This document shows positions 1 through 7,823 of a stretch of DNA of 64,000 nucleotides, piece by piece. How positions within the stretch are numbered: the stretch's first letter is position 1; each line of letters opens with the position of its first letter. Origin of the DNA: an uncultured Prevotellaceae bacterium (GTDB taxonomy: Bacteria > Bacteroidota > Bacteroidia > Bacteroidales > Bacteroidaceae). The DNA is taken from assembly GCA_902776685.1 (NCBI GenBank), contig CACYRB010000004.1, positions 1-64,000 on the forward strand. Direction: 5' to 3'. Below the pieces are notes generated by a model, which saw nothing but the letters and a program-made list of their open reading frames with translations, did no database searches and was not told the DNA's origin. The position numbers and the translations under genes were made by a program.

Positions 1-100
1 GCCCCGAAGGTGGCGGCAGAATGATAATATTTGTTCTGCCGCCACCTTCGGGGCTTGGTTTTATTGATTACCCCCTATACAGGGGTTCCGCTACGCTCCC
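1..100. repeat. Truncated copy of a dispersed MITE-like palindromic repeat
   Basis: Bases 1-21 and 33-53 form a perfect 21-bp inverted repeat (gccccgaaggtggcgg...). The sequence that follows, with tacaggggttccgctacgct, matches the right half of the element seen complete at 7409-7670. The copy breaks off next to the metG stop codon at 101-103 and continues beyond the window on the left. It probably also acts as a terminator hairpin for metG, whose gene ends here. Confidence 0.75.
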
Positions 101-2164
101 TTACCCAACCTGTGATCCGGGCTTTACGCCTCGCAGGGTGGTGGTGACGACGAGAGCGTCGTCGGCATCGACAGCCGAGAGTATCATGCCCTGGCTCTCG
201 AGGCCCATCATCTGGCGCGGGGCGAAGTTGGCAATGAACAGCACGTCTTTGCCCACCAGGTCCTCGGGCTTGTAGTGTTGGGCAATGCCGGAGAGGATGG
301 TGCGGTCGGTTCCTGAGCCGTCGTCGAGGGTGAACTTCAGCAGTTTCTTCGATTTCTTCACCTGCTCGCAGGCTTTCACGTGGCCCACGCGGATGTCGAG
401 CTTCTCGAAGTCGTCGAAGCTGACGATGTCCTTCACCGGTGCGGCCTTGTGGGCTGCGGCTTCGTTGGCCTTGCGGATTTGCTCCAGGCGGTCGAGTTGC
501 TGCTGTATGGTCTCGTCTTCAATCTTCTCGAACAGTAGTTCGGGCTCGGCCAGCTGGTGTCCGGGTTTGAGCAGGTCGGTGCTGCCCAGCTGCTGCCAGT
601 CGAAGTCGGACATGTTGATGAGGCTGCGCAGCTTCTTCGACGAGAAGGGCAGGAACGGCTCGAAGGCGATGGCGAGGTTGGCCACCAGCTGGAGCGAGAT
701 GTAGAGAATGGTCTCCACGCGCTTCGGGTCGGTCTTCCACACCTTCCACGGCTCGCACTCGGTGATGTAGCGGTTGCCGATGCGGGCGAGGTTCATGGCC
801 TCGAACTGGGCCTCGCGGAACTTATACTGGTCGAGATATTTCTCTACCTTCTCCTTGACGTCCTTGAACTCGTCGATGGCACGACGGTCAACCTCTTGCA
901 GATCGCCGCACTCGGGCACCACGCCGCCCCAATATTTCTTGGTCAGCTGCAGGGCTCGGTTGACGAAATTGCCATAGACAGCCACAAGCTCGTTGTTGTT
1001 GCGGTCCTGGAAGTCGCGCCAGGTGAAGTTGTTGTCCTTCGTCTCGGGAGCGTTGGCCGTGAGCACGTAGCGCAGCACGTCCTGCTTCCCGGGGAAGTCC
1101 TCGAGGTATTCGTGCAGCCAGATGGCCCAGTTGCGCGAGGTGGAAATCTTGTCGTCTTCAAGGTTGAGGAACTCGTTGGCCGGCACGTTGTCGGGCATGA
1201 TGTAGCCGCCGTGGGCCTTCATCATCACGGGGAAGATGATGCAGTGGAACACGATGTTGTCTTTGCCGATGAAGTGCACGAGCTTGGTGTCGTCGTCTTG
1301 CCACCACTGCTGCCATGTGCCCCAGCGCTCGGGGTCGCGCTCGCAGAGCTCCTTCGTGTTACTGACGTAGCCGATGGGTGCGTCGAACCATACATAGAGC
1401 ACTTTTCCTTCGGCACCGTCGACGGGAACGGGGATGCCCCAGTCGAGGTCGCGCGTCATGGCACGGGGCTGCAGGTCCATGTCGAGCCACGACTTGCACT
1501 GCCCGTAGACGTTCGACCGCCACTCTTTGTGGCCTTCGAGAATCCACTGCTTGAGCCATTCCTGATATTCGTTCAGCGGCAGGTACCAGTTCTTGGTCTC
1601 CTTCATCACGGGCGTGGAGCCCGAGATGGTCGACTTCGGGTTGATGAGCTCGGTGGGCGAGAGGTCGCGCCCGCATTTCTCGCACTGGTCGCCGTAGGCG
1701 CCTTCGTTGTGGCAGTGCGGACACTCGCCGGTGACGTAGCGGTCGGCCAGGAACTGGTGGGCCTCTTCGTCGTAGAGCTGTTGGGTGGTCTCCTCGGTGA
1801 GCTTGCCTTCGTCGTAGAGCTTGCGGAAGAAGTCGGCGGCAAACTTATGATGGGTCTCCGAGGTGGTGCGGCTATACACGTCGAAAGAGATGCCGAACTT
1901 CTCGAACGAGTCTTTGATGAGCGTGTGGTAGCGGTCGACCACATCCTGCGGGGTGATGCCCTCCTTGCGGGCACGGATGGTGATGGGCACACCGTGCTCG
2001 TCGCTTCCGCCGACGAACATCACGTCTTCTTTCTTCAGGCGAAGGTAGCGCACGTAGATGTCGGCAGGCACATATACACCGGCCAGATGGCCTATGTGAA
2101 CACCGCCGTTGGCATAGGGAAGGGCAGCCGTGACGGTGGTCCGCTTATAGTTTTTCTTTTCCAT
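101..2164 (-). CDS. metG: Methionyl-tRNA synthetase
   Basis: Cytoplasmic class I aminoacyl-tRNA synthetase that charges tRNA-Met, 687 residues, a normal length for the dimeric form. The HIGH motif is intact at residues 23-26 ([10 protein letters not shown]). The KMSKS-type loop reads KISTSRN. A four-cysteine zinc knuckle (CPHC...CEKC) lies near residues 145-165. The C-terminal ~110 residues are the OB-fold tRNA-binding domain ([12 protein letters not shown]...MGLESQGM). The start ATG at 2164 gives the standard N-terminus. It is last in a minus-strand run after the YitT and small-protein genes. A palindromic repeat lies upstream (2212-2239) and a truncated MITE-like repeat touches the stop codon. 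Confidence 0.97.
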   Translation of the reverse strand: MEKKNYKRTTVTAALPYANGGVHIGHLAGVYVPADIYVRYLRLKKEDVMFVGGSDEHGVPITIRARKEGITPQDVVDRYHTLIKDSFEKFGISFDVYSRTTSETHHKFAADFFRKLYDEGKLTEETTQQLYDEEAHQFLADRYVTGECPHCHNEGAYGDQCEKCGRDLSPTELINPKSTISGSTPVMKETKNWYLPLNEYQEWLKQWILEGHKEWRSNVYGQCKSWLDMDLQPRAMTRDLDWGIPVPVDGAEGKVLYVWFDAPIGYVSNTKELCERDPERWGTWQQWWQDDDTKLVHFIGKDNIVFHCIIFPVMMKAHGGYIMPDNVPANEFLNLEDDKISTSRNWAIWLHEYLEDFPGKQDVLRYVLTANAPETKDNNFTWRDFQDRNNNELVAVYGNFVNRALQLTKKYWGGVVPECGDLQEVDRRAIDEFKDVKEKVEKYLDQYKFREAQFEAMNLARIGNRYITECEPWKVWKTDPKRVETILYISLQLVANLAIAFEPFLPFSSKKLRSLINMSDFDWQQLGSTDLLKPGHQLAEPELLFEKIEDETIQQQLDRLEQIRKANEAAAHKAAPVKDIVSFDDFEKLDIRVGHVKACEQVKKSKKLLKFTLDDGSGTDRTILSGIAQHYKPEDLVGKDVLFIANFAPRQMMGLESQGMILSAVDADDALVVTTTLRGVKPGSQVG

Positions 2165-2211
2165 AGTTGTTTTTTTATTCGGGTGAGGTTCTTTTTGTCT
2201 GCTTGACGGAA

Positions 2212-2239
2212 CCCCTCCCCTCGGAGAGGTTGGGAGGGG
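2212..2239. repeat. Short intergenic palindrome
   Basis: cccctccc (2212-2219) pairs with gggagggg (2232-2239), with cggagagg in the loop. The same sequence type occurs in frame inside the pseudouridine synthase gene near 3635-3660, so it looks like a member of a dispersed repeat family. It lies between the small-protein gene and metG. Confidence 0.6.
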
Positions 2240-2244
2240 ACTTC

Positions 2245-2463
2245 TTACACGGCAGAGAATCCCGTCGTGCTGATGGTCTTGATGATGTCTTTGATGTTCT
2301 TTTCATCGTAGCCGTCGCGAGCAAGCTGGTCGGCCAGCCGCTGGTCTACCTCGTCCTCTTCGGGCGAATTTTGATAGGTGTCATAGCGTCCTTTCAATTC
2401 GGCCAGAGCCCAACCTACAAGTGCCACGCATACAAAGATGCCGATGCCAATTAATACTTCCAT
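2245..2463 (-). CDS. Small single-span membrane protein, unknown function
   Basis: 72 residues. Residues about 3-20 ([18 protein letters not shown]) form one hydrophobic helix. The remainder is charged and probably cytoplasmic ([19 protein letters not shown]). I do not recognise a named family. It sits 40 nt after the YitT gene and 80 nt before metG on the same strand, so co-transcription is likely. A clean start, plausible topology and location between conserved genes support it being real. Confidence 0.65.
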   Translation of the reverse strand: MEVLIGIGIFVCVALVGWALAELKGRYDTYQNSPEEDEVDQRLADQLARDGYDEKNIKDIIKTISTTGFSAV

Positions 2464-2503
2464 AGTAATTCCTTTTTATGTTTTTATTGTTCTTGTTCTT
2501 TTC

Positions 2504-3391
2504 TCACTTCTTGTGCTTCACCTTGAGGTGGTCGAAGCCTTCGCCATAGACGCCGATGACCGCGCTCTGCGAAACGAAGGCGGCAGGGTCTATCTCGTCG
2601 ATGAGCTGGAAGATTTTGTCGCTCTCGCTGCGCTTGGCCAGCACGAAGAGTATCTTTACTTCCTTGCCCGAGTAGAAGCCCGTGGCGTTGATGACGGTAC
2701 AGCCACGCCGCGGGTCACGATTGATGCGGTGGCCAATCTCTTCATGTTTGCTGCTGATGATGAAGAACTGCACCGATCGGCGCATGGAGTTCACTACCTG
2801 GTCGATGCAGAAGGCCACAATGTAGAGCACCACATAGCCGTAAATCACTTTCTCCCAGTCGTGCAGGACGAGATAGCTGCATGTGACGATGACCACGTCG
2901 CAGATGAGAATCACGCGTCCCAGCGAGATGTCGCGATACTTGTTGATGATGGCGGCGATGATGTCGGTGCCGCCCGTGGATCCGTTTGATGCCAGACCCA
3001 GACCGACACCCGTTCCGCAGAACACCGAACCCAGCACGGCAGCCATGAACGGTTCGTCGGCTAACAGGTGAAGGTCTTTCGTCAGACTGGTCACGACAGA
3101 TATCAAGATGGTCAGGATGGTGATGGCGTAGCTGGTCTTGATGCAGAACTTCAGCCCGAGCAACCGGAAGGCAAACACCATGAGCACGGCGTTGATGAGG
3201 AAGTAGCTGACATTGACCGGCACACCCGAAGCCCAGTAAATGATCGACGCGACACCTGCCACGCCACCCGTCGTGATGTTGTTGGGCAGCAGGAAGATGG
3301 TCCAACCTATACAATAGAACAACATCGCCACTGCGATAAACACGTAGTCGCGAATCTCTTTCCAAAAAGCTTTACGGTCACCTTTTATCAT
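2504..3391 (-). CDS. YitT family membrane protein (YitT_membrane + DUF2179)
   Basis: 295 residues. Residues ~15-205 hold five to six hydrophobic segments with the family's LLPNNITTGGVAG and GLASNGSTGGTDI signatures (YitT_membrane domain). Residues ~205-290 match the cytoplasmic DUF2179 domain (CTVINATGFYSGKE...). The family is widespread in Bacteroidetes and Firmicutes and its transport or signalling role is not settled. The start ATG at 3391 lies ~24 nt downstream of a promoter-like TAATTTTGC on the minus strand (3415-3423). It is first in the minus-strand run leading to metG and diverges from the pseudouridine synthase gene. Confidence 0.9.
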   Translation of the reverse strand: MIKGDRKAFWKEIRDYVFIAVAMLFYCIGWTIFLLPNNITTGGVAGVASIIYWASGVPVNVSYFLINAVLMVFAFRLLGLKFCIKTSYAITILTILISVVTSLTKDLHLLADEPFMAAVLGSVFCGTGVGLGLASNGSTGGTDIIAAIINKYRDISLGRVILICDVVIVTCSYLVLHDWEKVIYGYVVLYIVAFCIDQVVNSMRRSVQFFIISSKHEEIGHRINRDPRRGCTVINATGFYSGKEVKILFVLAKRSESDKIFQLIDEIDPAAFVSQSAVIGVYGEGFDHLKVKHKK

Positions 3392-3414
3392 TCTTGATAT
3401 GATTTAAATCGGAT

Positions 3415-3474
3415 GCAAAATTACAAAAATCTTTCTATAAACAAACGAATGTTTGTGAGTTTTTGTAATTTTGC
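3415..3474. promoter_or_regulatory. Palindromic divergent promoter region
   Basis: 15-bp arms gcaaaattacaaaaa (3415-3429) and tttttgtaattttgc (3460-3474) are perfect inverted repeats, so each strand shows a Bacteroidetes -7 box TAATTTTGC. On the minus strand a TTTG -33 box (3442-3445) sits 18 nt upstream, a near-ideal promoter for the YitT gene. The plus-strand box (3466-3474) would serve the pseudouridine synthase gene, but its -33 box is less clear. Confidence 0.6.
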
Positions 3475-3484
3475 AGGCACGAAG

Positions 3485-5173
3485 ATGGAAAAACCACGTT
3501 TTGAGCAATCCGTTTTTCATCCGTTGGACCGCAGCGTGAAGCGTCCCGAGCAGATGAACAACCCGTTTGACTACGAGCCAGACGAGGCTGTGCTGGCGGC
3601 ATGTCGGGAGGTGCAAAGGTTCCTTAGCCTTGCCCCCGACCTCTCTCCGAGTGGAGAGGCGAGCGGCAAGATGTACGGCGTACTCATCGTAGAGGATGGT
3701 GATGGGCGGCTGGGCTATCTCGCGGCCTATTCGGGACAGATTCTCGACCGAGCCGATTGGCCGGGCTTCGTGCCGGCGGTGTTCGACTACCTGCAGCCCG
3801 ATGGTTACTTCAAACGCGAGGAGGCTGCCATCTCAGCCATCAACCACGAGATAGACCGTCTGGAGCACGATGCCGACTACATGGACCCGTGTCGGCAGTT
3901 GGAGCAGTTGCGGCACGAAGGTCAGGAGGCGGTCGACCGAGCCATGGTGCTGATGCGGAAGGCGAAGCAGCAGCGCGACCGTCGGCGTCTGGAGGGCTAC
4001 CTCTCCGCATCGGAACAGGCCGAGATGATTGGCGAGAGCCAGTTCTTGAAGGCCGAGGTGCATCGTGCCAAGCGAAAGATGGCCGAGCGGTTGGCCGAAG
4101 TGGAAGAACGCCTGAAACCCACCGCCGAGCGCATCGCACAGTTGAAAGCCGAGCGTCGCCAGCGGTCCGATGCATTGCAGTCGTGGCTGTTTGACCAGTT
4201 TCAGATGCTCAACGACAAGGGCGAACGCCGTTCGTTGACCGACATCTTCAAAGACACACCGATGCAGGTGCCGCCTTCCGGAGCAGGCGAGTGTTGCGAG
4301 CCGAAGCTGTTGCAGTATGCCTACCAGCATGGGATGCGCCCGTTGCAGATGGGCATGTTCTGGTGGGGTGCATCGCCCAAGCAGGAGATACGTCACCATA
4401 AAAACTTCTACCCGGCTTGTAGCGGGAAGTGCAAACCGATATTGGGGTGGATGCTAAGCACGGCCCCCCTTTCAGCCCCCGAGGGGGCTACTATACTTTC
4501 GTGGGCTGAGAATCACTCAGCGAAAAAAAATATTCTCTACGAGGATGCACACCTTGCCGTTATCTCGAAGCCGGCGGGCATGTTGAGTGTGCCTGGCAAG
4601 ACCGAAGCCGAGTCGGTGCTGTCGGTGCTGCGACGCCGTTGGCCCGAGGCCGACCCGAACCTGATTATGGTGCACCGGCTCGACCAAGCCACGTCGGGCC
4701 TGATGGTGGTGACGCGCACCCGACGAGCCCATCACGACCTACAGCGACAGTTCCGACACCACGAAGTACGAAAAATGTATGTCGCTCTGCTCGAAAATGA
4801 TGATAAAAACGATGATAACGGAGATGATAAGAAAAACGGAAAATTCTCGATGAAATCGGGAAAAATCGAACTTCCGCTAATGCCAGATGTAATGAATCGT
4901 CCTTACCAGGTGGTGGATTATGAAAAGGGTAAAAAAGGGGTAACTGAATATCGCTTTATCGGCGAAAACCGAGTGGAACTTCGACCGAAGACGGGTCGCA
5001 CCCATCAGTTGCGCGTACACTGTGCCCATGCCGACGGTCTGGGGCGTCCCATCGTGGGCGACGCGCTCTACGGTCATCGAGCTGACCGACTCTACCTTCA
5101 TGCCGCCGAGCTGCAGTTCCGTCATCCCGCTACGGGCGAGTGGCTGACCTTCACCGATGCGCCCGACTTCTAA
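3485..5173 (+). CDS. RluA-family pseudouridine synthase with long N-terminal extension
   Basis: 562 residues from the ATG at 3485; an open frame extends upstream to 3413, but that would overlap the promoter palindrome. The C-terminal ~220 residues are the catalytic RluA domain with HRLDQATSG, whose Asp attacks the target uridine in rRNA or tRNA, and RPKTGRTHQLRVH. The first ~330 residues are a charged, coiled-coil-rich extension (RAKRKMAERLAEVEERLK) ending in a WWG...PKQEIRHHKNFYPAC segment, a layout known for larger Bacteroidetes RluA-like proteins. Odd points: a palindromic repeat is read in frame just before the catalytic domain (about 4458-4530), another near 3635-3660, and there is an Asp/Asn/Lys low-complexity insert within the domain (~4795-4845). 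Confidence 0.9.
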   Translation: MEKPRFEQSVFHPLDRSVKRPEQMNNPFDYEPDEAVLAACREVQRFLSLAPDLSPSGEASGKMYGVLIVEDGDGRLGYLAAYSGQILDRADWPGFVPAVFDYLQPDGYFKREEAAISAINHEIDRLEHDADYMDPCRQLEQLRHEGQEAVDRAMVLMRKAKQQRDRRRLEGYLSASEQAEMIGESQFLKAEVHRAKRKMAERLAEVEERLKPTAERIAQLKAERRQRSDALQSWLFDQFQMLNDKGERRSLTDIFKDTPMQVPPSGAGECCEPKLLQYAYQHGMRPLQMGMFWWGASPKQEIRHHKNFYPACSGKCKPILGWMLSTAPLSAPEGATILSWAENHSAKKNILYEDAHLAVISKPAGMLSVPGKTEAESVLSVLRRRWPEADPNLIMVHRLDQATSGLMVVTRTRRAHHDLQRQFRHHEVRKMYVALLENDDKNDDNGDDKKNGKFSMKSGKIELPLMPDVMNRPYQVVDYEKGKKGVTEYRFIGENRVELRPKTGRTHQLRVHCAHADGLGRPIVGDALYGHRADRLYLHAAELQFRHPATGEWLTFTDAPDF

Positions 5174-5240
5174 CCAACCGACATTTTTTTGATTAACCAC
5201 AGGTTTTCAACGTCATATATCAACATTTTTACGACAATTA

Positions 5241-5273
5241 TTTCGCAGATACAATAATTCTTCGTAACTTTGC
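5241..5273 (+). promoter_or_regulatory. Promoter for the GH127-like gene
   Basis: TAACTTTGC at 5265-5273 fits the Bacteroidetes -7 consensus. tttcg at 5241-5245 sits ~19 nt upstream as a weak -33 box. The predicted leader before the ATG at 5392 is about 110 nt. Confidence 0.6.
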
Positions 5274-5391
5274 CAATGCAAACGATAACAATGCGTTGCA
5301 AAAGAAAATATCAGTATCGAGACAAAGAGGGAGTCGCGCTTTTGGCGCGGGCTTGAATCTATTTGAAATTCTAAAACCAACCTTACTCATT

Positions 5392-7356
5392 ATGAAAAAG
5401 AAGATTATTCGTTTTCTCTTTAGTCTGGCGGTGTTAAGCAGCCAGAGTGTTGTGTCGGCCTGTGCGCAGGCATCCGACCAGATTGTTGCAGCACCTTTGC
5501 ACACACCGGTGCGCACGTTGTTCAGTCTGTCCGACGTGCGGGTGACCGACCCGAAGATGCTGTCGTTGCAGGAGCTCGACCACAGGTATCTTCTCGACCA
5601 CGACGTCGACAAGCTGCTCGCCTGGTTTCGTCGCGAGGCGGGCGTGTCGCAGCACGGTGCCGAGCCCTATCCCTTTTGGGAGTCGGAAGACCTGTTCGGC
5701 GGCGGTCCGCTGTCGGGACACATCCTGGGCTTCTGGCTTTCGTCGATGGCGATGATGTATGAGACGACCGGCGACGCCGACATCATTCCGCGGGTGAGCG
5801 ATGCGCTCGACGGTCTGCGCGAGTGTCAGCTGGCCGACGGCGAGGGCTTTATCGGTGCGCAGCCAAAGGTGAAAGCCGTGTTTGCCGAGGTGGCAAAAGG
5901 CAATTTCACTACCACAAACCCGCTGGTGAACAAGACGTGGGAGCCGGTGTACGTGATGAACAAGACCATGCTCGGCTTGTACGACGTCTATCGCACGTTC
6001 CGCATGGACAAGGCCAAGACCATCCTCGTGGACCTCGCCAACTGGTTCGGTACGCACATCATCGACAAACTCGACCATGAGCAGATGCAGCGGTTGCTCG
6101 TCTGCGAGCACGGCAGCATCAACGAGTCGTTCATCGACGTCTATGCCATCACCGGCGACAAGCGTTTCCTCGATTGGGCCGACAGACTGAACGACGAAGA
6201 CATGTGGGTGCCCGCAGCTGAGGGCCGCGACGTGCTGCAGGGCTGGCATGCCAACACGCAGATTCCGAAGTTCACCGGTTTTGAAAGCGTGTACAACTAT
6301 ACCGACAACGACAGCTACCGCCGTGCCGCAAGGTTCTTCTGGCAGACGGTGGTCGATGGCCACACCTGGGTGAACGGCGGAAACAGCACGGGCGAGCACT
6401 TCTTCCCGACCAGCGAGTTTGAGAAGCGACTGACCAATGCCGGCGGTCCCGAGAGCTGCAACTCGGTCAACATGATGCGACTGACCGAAGCGCTCTATCA
6501 AGACGACGGTGACATGAAGTATATCGACTACTACGAGCGCGTGCTGCTCAATCATATCCTTGCCAACTACGACCCCGAGTTGGGCATGTGCGTCTATTAC
6601 ACCTCGATGCGCCCGGCGTCGTACAAAATCTATTGCACCCCGTTCGACAGCTTCTGGTGCTGCACGGGCACAGGCATTCAGGCTCCGGCAAAGTTTGGCA
6701 AGATGATTTATTCCCACCATGCCGATTCGCTTTTCGTGAACATGTACACCGGTTCGACGCTCGACTGGAAGGCACAGCACATGACGCTGAGCCAGGTCAC
6801 CGACTTCCCGCTGAGCAACACGTCGCGCCTGAAGGTGACGTCGCTCGACGGTTCGCGTCGGCTCGCCGTTGCGCTGCGCTGTCCGTGGTGGAGTAAGACG
6901 ATGGGCGTGAAGGTGAACGGTCGCAAGGTTGACGTGTCGAAAAACCAGAAAGACGGCTACGTCGTCATCAGCCGCAAGTGGAGCCAGGGCGACGAAATCG
7001 AGGTTGAGCTGCAGCCCGAGCTGCGGGCAGAGGTCGTGAAGGGTGGTTCGCAGTATTATGCCTTCATGTACGGTCCGGTGTTGCTCGGTGTGCGCATCGC
7101 CGACCCAGCACTCACGATGGCCGACTACCGACAGGCCCGCCGCACCGTGCCCAACCGTAAGGCTCCTCTGGAGATGGCTCCGGAAATCAGTTCCGACGTC
7201 GATGCCGTGATGGCCAGCATGGAGCGGTGCGACAAGGATGGCGTGCTGCGCTTCCGCGTGCCCGCAAGCCATGCCACATCGGAGTTCTACCTTGAACCCT
7301 ACAACGACATACACTTCAGCCGCTATGCCGTCTATCTGCACCTGATGCAGAAATAG
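5392..7356 (+). CDS. Secreted GH127-type (DUF1680) beta-L-arabinofuranosidase
   Basis: 654 residues from the ATG at 5392. The frame is open upstream to 5296, but MKKKIIRFLFSLAVL starts a typical signal peptide, and VVSAC near residue 24 is a plausible lipobox. The body matches the (alpha/alpha)6 GH127/DUF1680 family. It retains the metal and catalytic cysteine signatures PESCNSVNM (~residue 361) and SFWCCTGTG (~residue 420); in characterised GH127 enzymes a Glu and three Cys bind zinc and one Cys of the CC pair is the nucleophile. Expected activity is release of L-arabinofuranose or a related sugar from plant glycans, but DUF1680 proteins vary in substrate. It is a stand-alone gene with its own promoter and a downstream hairpin. 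Confidence 0.85.
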   Translation: MKKKIIRFLFSLAVLSSQSVVSACAQASDQIVAAPLHTPVRTLFSLSDVRVTDPKMLSLQELDHRYLLDHDVDKLLAWFRREAGVSQHGAEPYPFWESEDLFGGGPLSGHILGFWLSSMAMMYETTGDADIIPRVSDALDGLRECQLADGEGFIGAQPKVKAVFAEVAKGNFTTTNPLVNKTWEPVYVMNKTMLGLYDVYRTFRMDKAKTILVDLANWFGTHIIDKLDHEQMQRLLVCEHGSINESFIDVYAITGDKRFLDWADRLNDEDMWVPAAEGRDVLQGWHANTQIPKFTGFESVYNYTDNDSYRRAARFFWQTVVDGHTWVNGGNSTGEHFFPTSEFEKRLTNAGGPESCNSVNMMRLTEALYQDDGDMKYIDYYERVLLNHILANYDPELGMCVYYTSMRPASYKIYCTPFDSFWCCTGTGIQAPAKFGKMIYSHHADSLFVNMYTGSTLDWKAQHMTLSQVTDFPLSNTSRLKVTSLDGSRRLAVALRCPWWSKTMGVKVNGRKVDVSKNQKDGYVVISRKWSQGDEIEVELQPELRAEVVKGGSQYYAFMYGPVLLGVRIADPALTMADYRQARRTVPNRKAPLEMAPEISSDVDAVMASMERCDKDGVLRFRVPASHATSEFYLEPYNDIHFSRYAVYLHLMQK

Positions 7357-7360
7357 CCGA

Positions 7361-7407
7361 CGAAAACCCACAGTTAAAATTTCAGTCGGTTTTCGCTATA
7401 TTTTTTT
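7361..7407 (+). terminator. Likely intrinsic terminator after the GH127-like gene
   Basis: cgaaaacc (7361-7368) pairs with ggttttcg (7388-7395), followed by ctata and a run of seven T (7401-7407). It lies 5 nt after the stop codon. The loop is long (19 nt), so efficiency is uncertain. Confidence 0.5.
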
Positions 7408-7408
7408 A

Positions 7409-7670
7409 GGCAACGATATAGCAGTTGGCACAAAGAAAAGTCCCGAAGGGACGGCAGAATACAGGCAGGGGTGTAGCGCAGCGCAACCCCTGCAAAATGT
7501 GATGCGACATAAGAACCCCGACGGGGTGACAGAATGATAACATGTGTTCTGCCGCCACCTTCGGGGCTTGATTATATTGGTCACTCGTATACAGGGGTTG
7601 CGCTGCGCTACACCCCTGCCTGTGTTCTTTCAGCCTTTCAGGCTTCTATGCCAACTGCTATATCATTGCC
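7409..7670. mobile_element. MITE-like element, copy 2 (262 bp)
   Basis: Terminal inverted repeats lie at 7409-7430 and 7649-7670 (22 bp, one mismatch; core gatatagcagttggca). The flanks ttttttta (7401-7408) and gtttttta (7671-7678) look like an 8-bp target duplication with one difference. The interior is made of nested palindromes and encodes no convincing protein; a 62-codon frame on the minus strand recurs in other copies and is probably a by-product. A second full copy is at 10394-10635 and a truncated one at 1-100. No transposase is present, so it would have to be mobilised in trans. Confidence 0.7.
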
Positions 7671-7750
7671 GTTTTTTATTGTCGTCCGGTAAAAACGGAC
7701 TGAAGATAATTGAAAATTGTTAATTGAAATGGTTTTTTGCCGAAATTAAC

Positions 7751-7800
7751 TCCATTAGCATGTAGGGACGCGGCACGCCGCGTCCCTACATGCTAATGGA
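7751..7800. repeat. Perfect 23-bp stem palindrome
   Basis: Bases 7751-7773 are the exact reverse complement of 7778-7800, with the loop cacg. The arm begins tccattagcatgtagg. It lies 24 nt beyond the stop codon of the PafA-like gene, so it may end that transcript. A decayed half copy with the same first 16 bases lies near 61877-61893. The remaining stretch 7671-7750 shows nothing I can name. Confidence 0.8.
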
Positions 7801-7823
7801 AATTGAACACCAATATTGAGAAA

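Noticed and set aside
557..2206. A 549-codon open frame on the plus strand across metG
   Set aside because: It is exactly antisense to a clearly identified metG, its translation is low-complexity and resembles no protein, and it results from the high G+C at third positions of metG.
5434..7371. A 645-codon open frame antisense to the GH127-like gene
   Set aside because: Shadow frame rich in His/Arg/Val with no motif; the plus-strand gene has signal peptide and catalytic signatures.
7396..7584. Small protein gene (62 codons) in the repeat
   Set aside because: The frame lies wholly inside the MITE-like element and recurs, altered, in other copies; best explained as a by-product of the palindrome.
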